DNA of 64,000 bases from Rhodosorus marinus (taxonomy: Eukaryota; Rhodophyta; Stylonematophyceae; Stylonematales; Stylonemataceae): assembly GCA_029953675.1 (NCBI GenBank), contig JAMWBK010000007.1, positions 2,046,001 through 2,110,000 on the forward strand, read 5' to 3'. A program made the translations under genes and the position numbers. The notes under the pieces are model-generated. The model was not told the origin of the DNA, did not search any database, and saw nothing but the letters and a program-made list of their open reading frames with translations. Numbering within the stretch: the first letter of the stretch is position 1; each line of letters starts with the position of its first letter. Shown here in pieces: positions 44,265 through 55,468 of the stretch.

Positions 44265-46352
44265 TTATCCTAGTTGATAGTCTTTCAGTTCGGTTATTCT
44301 TGCCGGATGCCTCAACTTCTTCATAGCTACAATCTCGATCTGTCGAATGCGTTCTCTCGACAAATTGAAGTGGTCTCCAATCTCGTTTAGAGTTTTTTGC
44401 ATCCCATCATCCAGTCCGTACCTTTTGAAAACAAGGAAACAGATTTTAGCGCGCTGGACTTCAACAAAAAACATCAACAATTCTAACCAGAGTACGTTAT
44501 CCTCACCTCATCACTACGACCGTCTTTTCCTTTTCCGTAAGGTGCCTTCCGAGAAATGCATGCAAGTCTTCCTTCAAGCACGCCTTCATGGTAAGGCCTT
44601 CCGGGGTGGGGCCCGCATCCTCAATGAAGCTCCCAACAGTACTCTTGCCGGGATCATTCGAATTCTTCACGGGAGCATCTAGCGATAGGGTCTTCTTCTC
44701 AACATCCAAGAGAAACTCGATTTTTGCCACTTTGAGATTCAGTCTCTCCGCTAAATCCTCAACGGTTGCAAGCCGATTTTGCTCGGTCAAGATAGACTTC
44801 CTTGTCTTCTTTACCGCCGCCAGTGATTCGTGCACATGTACGGGAAGGCGAATTACACGCGCTTGATCCGCAATGGAGCGCAGCACTGACTGCCGAATCC
44901 ACCACGTAGCGTACGTAGAAAACTTGAATCCACGGTCCGGGTCATACTTCTCCACTGCCTTCACAAGACCGAGAGTCCCTTCCTGCACAAGGTCGGGCAA
45001 CGGCAGACCCTGTTTTACATATCTCTTGGCTACCGATACAACCAGACGCAGATTGCACTCGATCATCTTCGCCTTGGATCTCCTCATGTTCGTGAGCGCG
45101 AATTCAAACTCCATCGTTGGAACATCGACAGCACTCGCCCATTCTTCCAAGGTAATCGGTCTTTCCATCATTGCCTCCGCCTCCTTTCTAGTTTTCTCGA
45201 AGAAGACGAGCCGTTGCACCTCACGGCCGAGGCTGAGCTCTTCCTCGCGAGTCAGCAGGTTGCTCTTTCCCACCTCAGCAAGATAAAGCTGAATTCCGTC
45301 CTTCAGAGGACTACGCTTCCCACCCTTCGGAGGCTCAATGTACTCATCTGGCAGAGTCGCCACCTCCGGATCAACTTCGTCAATAAGCTCCGTAGTTGTC
45401 TCCTCTTTCTTCTTTTGCCCGAGCTCGAGCTCCTTTTCTTCTTCAACACAATCCTCATCATCATCGACAAGCGGCTCTTCTGTAGGCTCGGTGAACCTCC
45501 TGGTCGGAAGATCCACGACAGTCTTGCCTGAGGACTCGAAGGAAAACGAGGACTTATCCTCTGGCATCACTCTCGGATTCCTCAATGTCAACGGTTCGTC
45601 TTCGGTGTCACTCCTTCTCCGCCCGTCCTGAATCTGCCTATTTGTTCGGCTGTTCCGCCGTCCCCTCCAAGCAAGCAAAACCCGTCTATTGCCCGTGGGC
45701 GTCGCAACTAGACCAGCCACTCGCTCAACCCTTCTCATTAATCTTGGGGCACAGTACACCTTCGTGCCGGAACTAAGCATTGAAACGTTGCTTGCGACGG
45801 GACGCGACGAGCAAACGGCCTACAGTTTCACAAGAAACAGATGCTTAGCTTTTCCAACGATTTAGGGACCCATTGCAAAGCTCCAGTACGACAAAAAAAA
45901 AAGCGCAACAATTGATGGAGGACATGTATGGGCCTGTAAGCGACACTGAGATCAAAATGAACAAATTGAAGACAGCAACACGGTGCTGGCAACCAATTCT
46001 TCTGGCATTCAATTTGAGCCGATCAGGAAATGTGCTCAACAGGCCGAGGCCATAATGAGCAATTCCAGCAGGCCTTCGATAAATGCCTCCGCAAGAAAAC
46101 CCCCGCGTCGAAAGGAAACGAACTCTCAAATACATGCTACCGCATCTACCCAGCCATTGCCAAACCAACATTGCCATAAGTAGGATCACTAGATACCTCT
46201 ACATAAGGCGCAAACCACTCAACCAAGTGCCCATGTCGATTGACAAGAAAACCCCTTACCTTTTTGTCACTCCCGTTGACGCCGATGCCTCTCCCACAAA
46301 ACTGACTCCTGTTGGAAGGGAAAATTCCCCCGGCACCCACAAACCCCATCAT
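44265..46352 (-). CDS. Plastid sigma-70-type RNA polymerase sigma factor (nuclear-encoded)
   Basis: Directs the bacterial-type plastid RNA polymerase to promoters. Confident exons: 45780 (or 45819) to 44507, and 44421-44265; phase 2/1; 476 residues if started at ATG 45780. Regions: 1.2 [20 protein letters not shown]; 2 [38 protein letters not shown] and [20 protein letters not shown]; 3 [17 protein letters not shown]; 4 [37 protein letters not shown]. An acidic linker precedes region 1.2. A further first exon is likely: ATG 46349/46352 gives 30 residues ([20 protein letters not shown]...) to a GTAAGG donor at 46259. An AG at 45820 joins in phase 0 to [13 protein letters not shown] and then the old start. 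Phe near the N-terminus fits red-algal transit peptides. Core call sure; first exon about 0.6. Confidence 0.94.
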
Positions 46353-49300
46353 CGTTGTCAACAAGATCCAACAAAACCACCACACACAACAGCAAACCCG
46401 AAAAGTCCCTCAACCTCGTTCTAGTCTACCAAACTCTTATCATCTCCAACCAATCAACCCTTCAAACATTCAGGCCCTCAACCTCACAACCCACGATGAA
46501 AGATTCACTACTTGGAATCTTCCTCCCCAATCGGCACAGCCTCCTTCTCTCTGAACTACCCAACGAACGAGCTCAGGCCCTTCGTAACCACCCTCCTCCC
46601 AAATCGCTTTTGACCAAGGTCACCCTAGTCTCTACCCCACTACCACCCACACCCCCCCGCCCCCTCCCAGTCCTCGAAGTTTCGCACTGTCGTTTGTTGC
46701 AAATCCTTCGCGGACCGTAAACCAAAAACCGTACCCTCCTTGACCATGGTCCTTATTTATCCGGATATGATGAAACTTTTTCTAATTTCTAAATCTTGCG
46801 GGGAAAGCGGCCGAAGAACTACCCCTACAACATTTACCTTTGACATTATGTTTTTCGCTCTTCAACGGGCCGCGGCGAAAGGTGAGATTTTGGAAAAAGC
46901 AACACCACCATGCCCGCGAAACGAAACCTCTGCTGCTGCAGGAATGGCCCGTAATTCTTTTGATGTTAAAAAAAAAGACAAGGAGGGGGGGGAGGTTTTG
47001 TCGATTGCATACCTTTAGCTTTTAATTTATTTCCCGTTTTCAAGGTCTGAGATCGTGTAAGATAGTTTCCTGGGAAAACGAAATTTCCTTAGAAGCCATT
47101 CCCGACCCCTTTCCCCCGGTCAAAGTAAAAACAGCAATCCGCACTACTTTGAGCAAAGATGAAAACCCTGGCTCTTCTTATTTCCAAAATTCTCGTTTTG
47201 TACTCCGAGTTTGAAAGGCTTGGTTTTCTTGATCCAAAGCGGCGTCGACTAGGCTTCATTTACCCGGGGGGTTGGCACCTGCGCCTAGTAAGGATTTAGA
47301 AGACACTGATGGAAAGGGCCACAGTAGTATTCAATCATTATCTTGTATTTAGATTCATCTGATATAGATATATTCCAGTTTCAATCGGTAGAGTCATAAG
47401 ATTTTCCCAGTTCAGGGGGGTTGTCTTCAATTCCCGCCGAGGGCCAGTCATCCATAGATAGGGTTCCACCTTGACGTATTCCCGTGAGTGAGATTATGCC
47501 GGAATTTCGATGCCAAGTGCATGAATAATTATTAAATAATCGGGGACGGGTTGATTTATTTCCCTAAAAGACAGACTACGGTCGTGCCCGAATTAGCGAG
47601 AGGGATCCCATCAATGCGAAGTAAATCCGACATTATTTGTATTTTGTAAATAAATACGGTACATACGGGAATATTCTTCTCTCGCACCCCGCTTATTTCT
47701 ACTGCGCGCCTTTCACCAATAAGGATGCTAATCCTGAGGCTTTTTTCCTGAAGAAAATGATATCTTCGTCTAGGAACGGTTAAATCTGAAGGTTCATGTC
47801 CAATAATCTTCGCCAAAGGTAACGAGTCCCTTATTAGCTTTTTTATTGGATAGAAGATCTAAGCACTGCTCTTTAAATGGCAGATCACCGCGCATTAGTT
47901 CACTCGTGTATCCAATTAATATATTCAATCGCCAGCTTACATCCCATGTGTAATCTTGATTCGCAGGGTACGCGAATATCCTATGCATGAAGTTGGTTTA
48001 TTAGACAACCCGTTTTCAGAGCTACTAGGGGCGGATGTCCAGGAAAATGGAAATTGCGGTTATGAAGTATTTGCGGTTTTGTGGTATATGGGGCGAGTCG
48101 ACACTTGAAAAGCTTGGTGCTTAGGACTCCAACGGTTTTCAAAGGCGGATTGCGCTTCATTCACAATCGGAACCGCAACATTCGGCCTCGGACAACGATC
48201 GCGTCATCAATGTCTAGTAAAGGTTTTTCCCCTGCCATGCTTCGGATTGGGTCCAGATGAGATAAGGTCAATAGCAATTGTGGAGGAGAACCCATTGATG
48301 CACTATTCCTGGTCCGAACTGCATGATGGTCTGGTCTGGTCTGTGAATTGTTTCGTTCTGAGTTGTACAGACCACGCGCTCACTAGCGCTGATCAAATTC
48401 TTCCTCACGTTCTGCGAAGGCATGTTATCCCGAAAACGGTCTTCCTTCCAAGTTTTTGTTTCCATTGGATACTATTTAAATACGTTTTTCGACTCCCCCA
48501 AGCCAGTCAGTTGTTCGCTGCATCTGCTTGCCCTAGCACAGCAGGGTCCACTTCAACTTACATGACCCACTCGAGAAGGTTTCTTACCCAACATCTGCTT
48601 TTGCTAGCCGCCGCAAATACTCCGTTGTCTTCTCGATCTTGTTGTCTCTGTGTCTCCTCCTTCCGCTTGGTTGCGCGTTTGCGTCCAGGAAATAATCCCA
48701 ATGGACGGTCATCCGGGTACATCAGGAACTCACTGACTCATGGCGCAACTATGAAAGACGACAGCAAGGCATTCTTAATAGATTGTGGTTGAACAGGCTG
48801 TCTCGAGATGAGCTTGAAGGGTGGTCAGCATGATACGCTCTTGCTTCTGCTTTTCTTCGAGTTGACAAGTTGCCGGCGGTGGCTCTAGGAAGCCAGCAGT
48901 AGTGCAGTGAACATAATGTTCTCTAGGGTAAGAAAATTTGCAAAGTTGATGTGCAACTGTGCGGACACGGTGTCCCGGCCGTCAACTTGTGGGCTTGTTG
49001 CACCGACAGGAATGGAACTCAGTTCAGAACTACAAATCCGCAATCAAACGTCAAATACGTCGATGAGTAGGCAATGAATCCATTCATCCAGACCTGATAC
49101 CTCAGATAGCGTCAAAGCTCAGCTTCGTCCCAAGGTCCGTACTGCTAATCCCATATTGCAACCGCAACAGCGGCCCTCATGTCCCATAGTCCCCATTTCC
49201 AAATCTAGGCCGGATTGGTGGGGGTTTTCAATAGTCGATGACTTTGAACATCTAGAACAAGCATTTTCTATTATTTCTAGTATATGACCTTATAATCGAA

Positions 49301-49790
49301 TTTATTTTGTTAAAGAAGGAATATTTTCTATATTATGAAGCATTCTATCTTGTTTTTGATAGACGCCCTTGATGGGAAACCCCTCGCGATCCATTGGGAG
49401 TGAACTATAATTTAGAAAGCCAAGAATAAAAATGTCTATCAACCTTCTGTTTTAGAAAACAAATCTATCTAATTTGATAAATATTAGGAAATTAAGATAT
49501 ATGGCGTATTTTATGGATAACCTTCCCCTTGTTTTTTCCAAGAATATTTTTCTCGCCTACAGGTTTTTTGGGGGGGAATGACTTGAAGTGGTCGTTGGAA
49601 GGTTACTAGCAAAGCTCCAAACTCGTTGATAGATGTTGTTGAGCACGGGGTTGGGCATGTGGCTGAAGCATGGAGAGGCTTTGTAACATAGCATGTTGAG
49701 GATGGATAAAACAATGTTCGTGGATATATGATAGTGTGAGGTGGTTTGGTCAATTTCGTTGTTTTTTTGGAACTGGTAATTTTTAAGAAT
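46353..49790. other. Long gene-poor region between sigma factor and DUF1664 gene
   Basis: About 3.4 kb. 46353-46700 is C/A/T-rich on plus, that is, G-rich in the sigma-factor sense, its probable promoter/leader. 46740-47990 is A/T-richer with frames 46740-47018 (plus) and 47556-47988 (minus) that I cannot assign. 48247-48792 holds a 181-codon plus frame that starts only with TTG and has no motif. 49240-49560 is AT-rich. A D-arm/T-loop-like string at 47380-47450 does not fold as a tRNA. Confidence 0.4.
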
Positions 49791-50786
49791 ATGTCTGGTG
49801 GAATCGGGGCCAGATTTCTTGTGATGGTGTTCGGCGCCGGAGCTGGAGGTTCTTACTTGTACACGAACCGTGATGAAGTCTCTTCGATGGCAAGGAACGT
49901 ATCCAGGGCTACTATTCATGAGCTCTCGAGGCCTGGGGCAGATAAAGTTCCAGCGGGTACTCTCTCCAAGGGCCGTTCCTCGGAAGAAGCGGATGCTTAC
50001 AAATCTTTGATATCTGAGCTTTCCACTCAGGTTAATAAGCTAACATCTCAAATTTCTCGACAAGGCTCCGAAAGACCGTCTGTGATGGTTTTATCTGGTC
50101 CGGAGTCCGAAGAATCATTTGTCCCGCAAATAGTTCTGCCGGCGATGTTAATTGTGCTTGGTACAACGGCAATCGTCATGCATAGAAAAGGTACGAGCTG
50201 GAAGAGAACTCACGGACTGGGCTAGTACTTACTGCGCTCTGCGCTCTCCGCGTCACAACCTTGGTTTTGGTTTGTTCGCTGCAAAATAGGAGTGACTTGG
50301 GCAGATGTACTTGGCGTCACGCAAAAGGCGTTCGCAAAATCTGTAGATCGAATGCAGGGCGGGCTGACAGCAGCGTTTACTAAACTGACAGTGGTACGAA
50401 ACGAACTTGTAGAGAGGCTGTGGCAGGTGGAGAAGAAGTTGCAGGTCACTAATAAGGAGCTTAAAACAAAAATCGAATTCGCGGTAGGGGATGCGAGAAA
50501 CTCCGTTGATGAGGTTGGCCAGCAAATAGAGTCTCTCCAGGATTCATTGCGTGGAATGGAGAATCAGTTTGGATCTATTGACAACAGCATGCAGTTCGCA
50601 GTTCGTGGGGTCCACATGCTATGCTCTTATGTAGCGGAAATCGGCAACTTGTCAACTCTGGCAAAATCGGAGCTAACCCAGTTTCTGGGTGCTGTGGAAG
50701 CGACTGGGGACCTTCCCAAGCTGGAGGCAGTATCAATAGGTTCTTCTGTACAGCTCAGTAGTGATGAAGCGACGAAGGAGCGCTGA
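49791..50786 (+). CDS. DUF1664-family membrane/coiled-coil protein
   Basis: Plant/algal family of unknown function. Two exons, 49791-50190 and 50290-50786, in phase 1/2; 298 residues. The N-terminus MSGGIGARFLVMVFGAGAGG is a hydrophobic Gly-rich segment, and IVLPAMLIVLGTTAIVM at about 115-131 is a second membrane segment. Directly after the intron comes the family signature VTWADVLGVTQKAFAKSVDR, equivalent to the W-x-x-D/V-T-x-x hallmark. A long amphipathic coiled coil follows (ERLWQVEKKLQVTNKELKTK to LRGMENQFGSIDNSMQFAVR) and VHMLCSYV, the conserved LC near the end. The last 40 residues are acidic and less conserved. DUF1664 proteins are found in photosynthetic eukaryotes and are thought to sit in organelle membranes; that location is inference here. 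Confidence 0.85.
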
Positions 50787-51855
50787 AGGATCGCTTCTGC
50801 GGCGAGCAAAAAGTGTATATGTTTCCGTGCAGGATCCTTGACGGCAACCCCGAGCGAGGACCGGTTCTAGTATCCTTAAAACCCAGGATATGTTGTTGTC
50901 TATATTAATGATTTGTGAAGGTGGCTGTGGCTCTGGAGTCGGCGAACGAGATCCCGTCGAGTTGCAGCTGCAGTTTTAACGCCCGGTAGAAAAGTTCTTT
51001 ATCAAAAATATTCCCTGTACTTTTTCAGATGACTGAGAACGCATCTCGTGAAGCAAGGCATTCCTGATGTTGCTTCTTGTGCAAAAGTCTTTGACCAGGA
51101 TGAAATCGTTTCGGGTAGGAGAAGCGATAGTGCGGACACCACCATGAGAAGCCTATTTCGCTCAAACGCTTCGATATCTCGAATTATCCCGAAGCACAAC
51201 ACCACTTTCGCTGCTCTGCGCTGGGAATGACCTTCTGGATGGCCGATACCAGAGAGCGGTTGCTTCTGTAGAACATCCACGGCACACAAGAGCAGAACAG
51301 CTCCTGGTGACAATGCAAGAAATCAGAAAAAACCTTTTCAGCTGCGTGAGACGTGCGCTTTGGTGGAACACGCAGGATGAGCTTCAGAATCAGACAGATG
51401 GGGAAATATTGTGATGTAAATAAACAAGTTATAGAGTACCACTATTGAAGGGCTAGGTTGCTGTTTTTAGGTCCTTGAGATCTTTTAGAAGAGTAATTTG
51501 CTTTCTTACCCAAAGCCCGACATCCCATCATAGGCCTCCGTACTGTGCCCGCCAAGGAGGGATGGTGACACTTATATAAAAACAATATTATAGTGATCTT
51601 ATAGTACATTCATTCACTCCTTTCAATCGTCGAGAATGTCTTAGTACGCAATTGGATGATTGAACTTCATTGTTAAGAGTCTCCTTTTCATGTTTTGCTG
51701 AATAGTGTGGCGGGTTTGCCCGGGTGGGGTTGATCAATGTGCAAGTTGGGATGGATAAGCCGTAGTCTGGAATGGGGTAGCCGGGAAAGCGAAAGTGATT
51801 TTGGTTTTGTATTGGATATCAACTAGACGTGAAGGACGTCTAGATCTTTGTCGTC
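50787..51855. other. Intergenic between DUF1664 and TAF5 genes
   Basis: About 1.07 kb with no gene seen. A minus frame at 51002-51313 has no motif. 51700-51850 is G/T-rich on plus, the expected leader of TAF5. Confidence 0.45.
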
Positions 51856-54630
51856 ATGAATCCCGGAATGCCTAAGGATGCTCGAGAACGAGCAGTTCTT
51901 GTACAGCAGGTTGTCATTGAGTACTTACGAAAACGTGGATACAGATCAACTGAGAGGGAACTACTCGCGGAAATAAGCAAAGTATGTAGCTTTTGAGATG
52001 ATCCTCCCTTGAGTTCTTTTGAAGAACCTGAATAATGGATTCCACTCACGGTTTGTTTTGCATTTTCCGTTTTATTTTGTAGGAGGCTGATGCGTCGTAC
52101 GATGATGAATCAAGAAACGCGATGATGATAATAAACCGGTCAATGCGTGGTTACGATGAACAGCCAATGATGTATGAAGAGATGTACAGAGAGCTTCGGG
52201 ACTGGGCGGATGGATCACTGGATTTGTACAAAGGAGAACTTCATTCGGTGCTTTATCCTCATATGGTGCATTGTTTTCTTGAAATGGTAAGTGAGCGATC
52301 CATTCGCTGCTCTCTCCCCTATTTGCTTGGCCACATACGTCTGAAAAAAAGGCTTCATACGAGCAGGTAAAACGCGGTGCTTCGGCGGATGCACAAAGGT
52401 TTCTCAAGAAGTACGGGAAGGAATTCATGGCAAATTCAGAGAAACGCGCAGAGGAACTGAGGACGTTGATGGGAGTGACATCTACACAAATCCTACAGGA
52501 AAACGAGACAGCAAAACTTTTCTTGAACAACCGCTACGAGCTTTTCCTCTCGTCCTATGCTTTGGAGCTTCTGCTGGCGTTTCTAACTGACAATCCGCGA
52601 CGATACCTCCTGCTGAGAATTCTCAACCACAACTGCCGGATTCTTGATCATACTATTCCCACGGTACGTAAACTGTTCGCGTCTTTCGAACCTCGGTTCC
52701 GTGGAATGCGGCTTTGAATCTGATCGGTGACTGCTTTGATTTCATAAGGCTGGAAACCTCCTAGATGGGGCCTCCGGTTTCTTTGCAACGGAAGAGCAGA
52801 AAGCTTTGGCAAGCAAAGAGGTGCTTTGGGGTACACTGAAGGAGAAGGAGTACATTAAGGCCGATGAAACAGACGATAAGGATGCAAGTGATAACAAGGG
52901 AAAGGAAGAGGAGGAGGAGGAGAAGAAACCTCCTCACGTGGAAGCTGATGGATCCCTGTAAGTGAAGAACCTCTGCGTACAACCTCTTCTGGCCTCAATT
53001 GTGGTTGGGATTTTCTAAACTCTCCGCTAACTTTGGATAGGTCCGAGGCCCTCGTTCCGATTCCGAAGTACCGCGTCGGGGCCACTGGATTAGAAAATCT
53101 TACGGCAAACACGAAAGGTCGAGTAGCATTGTCCAGGTCTTCTTTACCATCGTGCCTATTCTATACGTTCGCCAATACGCGCGGATGCGCGATGAACTGC
53201 CTCACCATGTCTGCAGATGCATCACTCGTAGCTGCAGGATTCCAAGAATCGTCCGTCAGAGTTTGGGACTATAAGGTACGGACTTCATTTCCACTTCCAC
53301 ACATAAGCGGCGCTCGGCACAAGAAAATGGGATATAAAAAGTCATAACACATGCGTGTTGGCACCTTTTCTACCTTCTTGCAGAGCGGTCAACAGCATGG
53401 AACCAAACTTGTCGGGCATTCCGGACCGGTGTTTGCGGTTGATATGAGTTTTTGCAGTCAATTCCTTCTAAGCGGGAGCGAGGACGGGACTGCTCGTCTA
53501 TGGAGCATTCCCTTGAAGTCAGACTTGGTAGGCGCTGGGCTCCAGGAAACTCGTGAGGGTAAAAGAAGGTGAAGTCTCACCAATTATCGATGCGGTTCTA
53601 TTGAATGTTTTCAGGTTGCCTTTCGTGGTCACAACCATCCTATTTGGAGTGTTGCCTGGGGACCATACGGGCACTACTTTGTGACTGGCAGTCACGACAG
53701 CACTGCAAGGATTTGGAGCACGGAGAGGTAAGCTTTCTGCTCCTTAGAGCTAGCTAGAAGCTTTGTGATGAACTAACGAGTTTTGAGTCTCTCATCAACT
53801 CGTCTTCTCCCGGCACTCATTACAGAATATCTCCGTTGAGGATATTATCCGGACATTTGTCAGATGTGGAGGCGACCGTCTGGCACCCAAACTGCACCTA
53901 CGTGGCCACAGGATCTACGGATCTAACCTCAAGATTGTGGGACCTCAGAGTCGGTGATTGTGTACGCGTTTTTGGCACGCATTCCGGACCGCTGCAGGCG
54001 CTCGCCTTTTCACCTAATGGTAGATACTTGGCAATGTCCGGGAACACGAAGGACATCCATGTCTGGGACATTGCGGAAGGCAGACAAGTAAGCAGAACAT
54101 CGCTTTAGCGCTAGAACGTTGTTAGAAGTGCCCAAAGTGCTCACGGAACGTTTCTTGGCTCCTAGGTGCAAAGACTGAAGGGCCACGAAGCTTCGGTCTG
54201 GCATTTGGCCTACTCGTGCGAGGGCTCTGTTCTTGCGTCTGCTTCCGCTGACAACACGGTACGGGTGTGGGACGCAACAACCAGCGGAGGAGGAAAGAAA
54301 TTGCTTGGCGGCGCATCGCCAGTGTCAGCTACAGTCAACGGGACTCCTGAAGCTGGCGGGAAGGCTGATGGACCGGCGAAGACCAGCACAACGCCCATGG
54401 ACACTGCAGGCTCAACGACAGGATCAGCGGCGGCTCCCGCAGCTTCGCCCACAACATCTGCCGGAACAGCGGCGGCCTCTTGGGGGGGTCAACCGAGCAC
54501 GTCAGCTCACCTATCTCAAAAGACCGAGTCCCCTCTGCTGTGTACGCTACGAACGAAACGTACGCCAGCGTTCTACGTGCGCTTCACCCGTAAGAACTTG
54601 ATGGTCGCAGGTGGTGCATACGGCTGCTGA
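51856..54630 (+). CDS. TAF5: TAF5-type subunit of TFIID (and possibly SAGA)
   Basis: Scaffold subunit of the general transcription factor TFIID. Nine exons: 51856-51981, 52083-52286, 52367-52663, 52749-52957, 53041-53275, 53384-53527, 53615-53727, 53826-54087 and 54166-54630; all phases agree, 684 residues. N-terminal LisH-like helix pair QQVVIEYLRKRGYRSTEREL, then the TAF5 NTD2 domain (MYRELRDWADGSLDLYKGEL, LYPHMVHCFLEM, SSYALELLLAFLTDN, LRILNHNCRILDH). An acidic linker (KGKEEEEEEKKPP) and a seven-bladed WD40 propeller follow: ESSVRVWDY, GHSGPVFAVDM, SEDGTARLW, GHNHPIWSVAWGP, HDSTARIWS, TDLTSRLWDLR, GHEASVWHLAYS and NTVRVWDA. A 60-residue Ala/Ser/Thr/Gly-rich insert separates the last complete blade from LCTLRTKRTPAFYVRFTRKN, the conserved C-terminal strand. 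The ATG has no in-frame competitor upstream. Confidence 0.95.
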
Positions 54631-55468
54631 GGAATGCGGACACCTACTGTACTCTTTTAGCCCGCGCAGAAATAGGAATTTCGAATAGCTTCATATCCCA
54701 CGGCCAAGTGGGTGTTGGCAGTGGGGATACATCCCGCTCATTCGAGAGACAAGCATAAATATTATTCAATCCAATTCGCCACAGCAGACTCCAGTTCGCA
54801 TCCACGAAGGCGAGTGTGTTCCAACTCGTTACGAATGCTGGGGTGAGTCCCTTTTTTCTTGGCCGTGGGACTGTGTAGCCCGCACGGATCGCGGCTCGCA
54901 GTACATACCAGCATCTTAAACGTCATTGTCAAGGAAGAAGCGAGGACCGTTTTGATTACTAAGAACCACGAGATTATTCATTGTACGCACCAAAGAAACA
55001 CCGCGTGCTGAGGATTGGAAGACGGTCTCGAAAAACAGTTCCACTTTCTTTTCGTTTTTGACCGCCCTCATGCCTTTATTCGCGGTGTGATACTTCCAAA
55101 TTTTGCTCCAGTGAAGGACGGCATATAGACAAAGACTAGCTCATCGAGCTCAAACGCCAACTGAACTACGGGACAGCTTAGCGGTGAACGCTGAAGAGGC
55201 AAAAAAACAACTTGAATGGGACATCTGGATCAAGGCAATCCATGGACTTTTGTTTTCAAAATAAACTAGTGAGGGACAGAAACGGTCCGTCTCATGGGAC
55301 ATATCCGGATATGGGACAGTGTGGGACAGCACTGTTTTGATACTTCGTTTGGTTTTGAAGGATGAGGATCTATTGAGATATATACTCGGAAGAATTTGGT
55401 AGGGATGGGTAAGGCACTGGGAGGGGCTGAGGGTGATAATTTAGAGAATCACAGTAGTTTTGAACAAT
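54631..55468. other. Intergenic between TAF5 and PLAA
   Basis: About 840 bp. No coding signal. 55260-55325 has repeated GGGACA motifs (GTGGGACAG, ATGGGACATATCC, TATGGGACAG) followed by a G/T-rich leader; these could be regulatory. Confidence 0.45.

Noticed and set aside
46146-46260. Alternative exon after the sigma transit exon giving [16 protein letters not shown] and a stop
   Set aside because: It can be spliced in phase as a 47-residue mini-protein, but joining the first exon to the sigma exon explains the same donor better.
47370-47455. tRNA-like string (CGGTAGAGT D-arm-like, TTCAATT T-loop-like)
   Set aside because: The acceptor, anticodon and T stems do not pair, so I do not call a tRNA gene; at most a degenerate copy.
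48247-48792. 181-codon plus-strand ORF
   Set aside because: It starts only with TTG, has no domain, no phase-compatible exons and S/L/C-rich composition typical of spurious frames.
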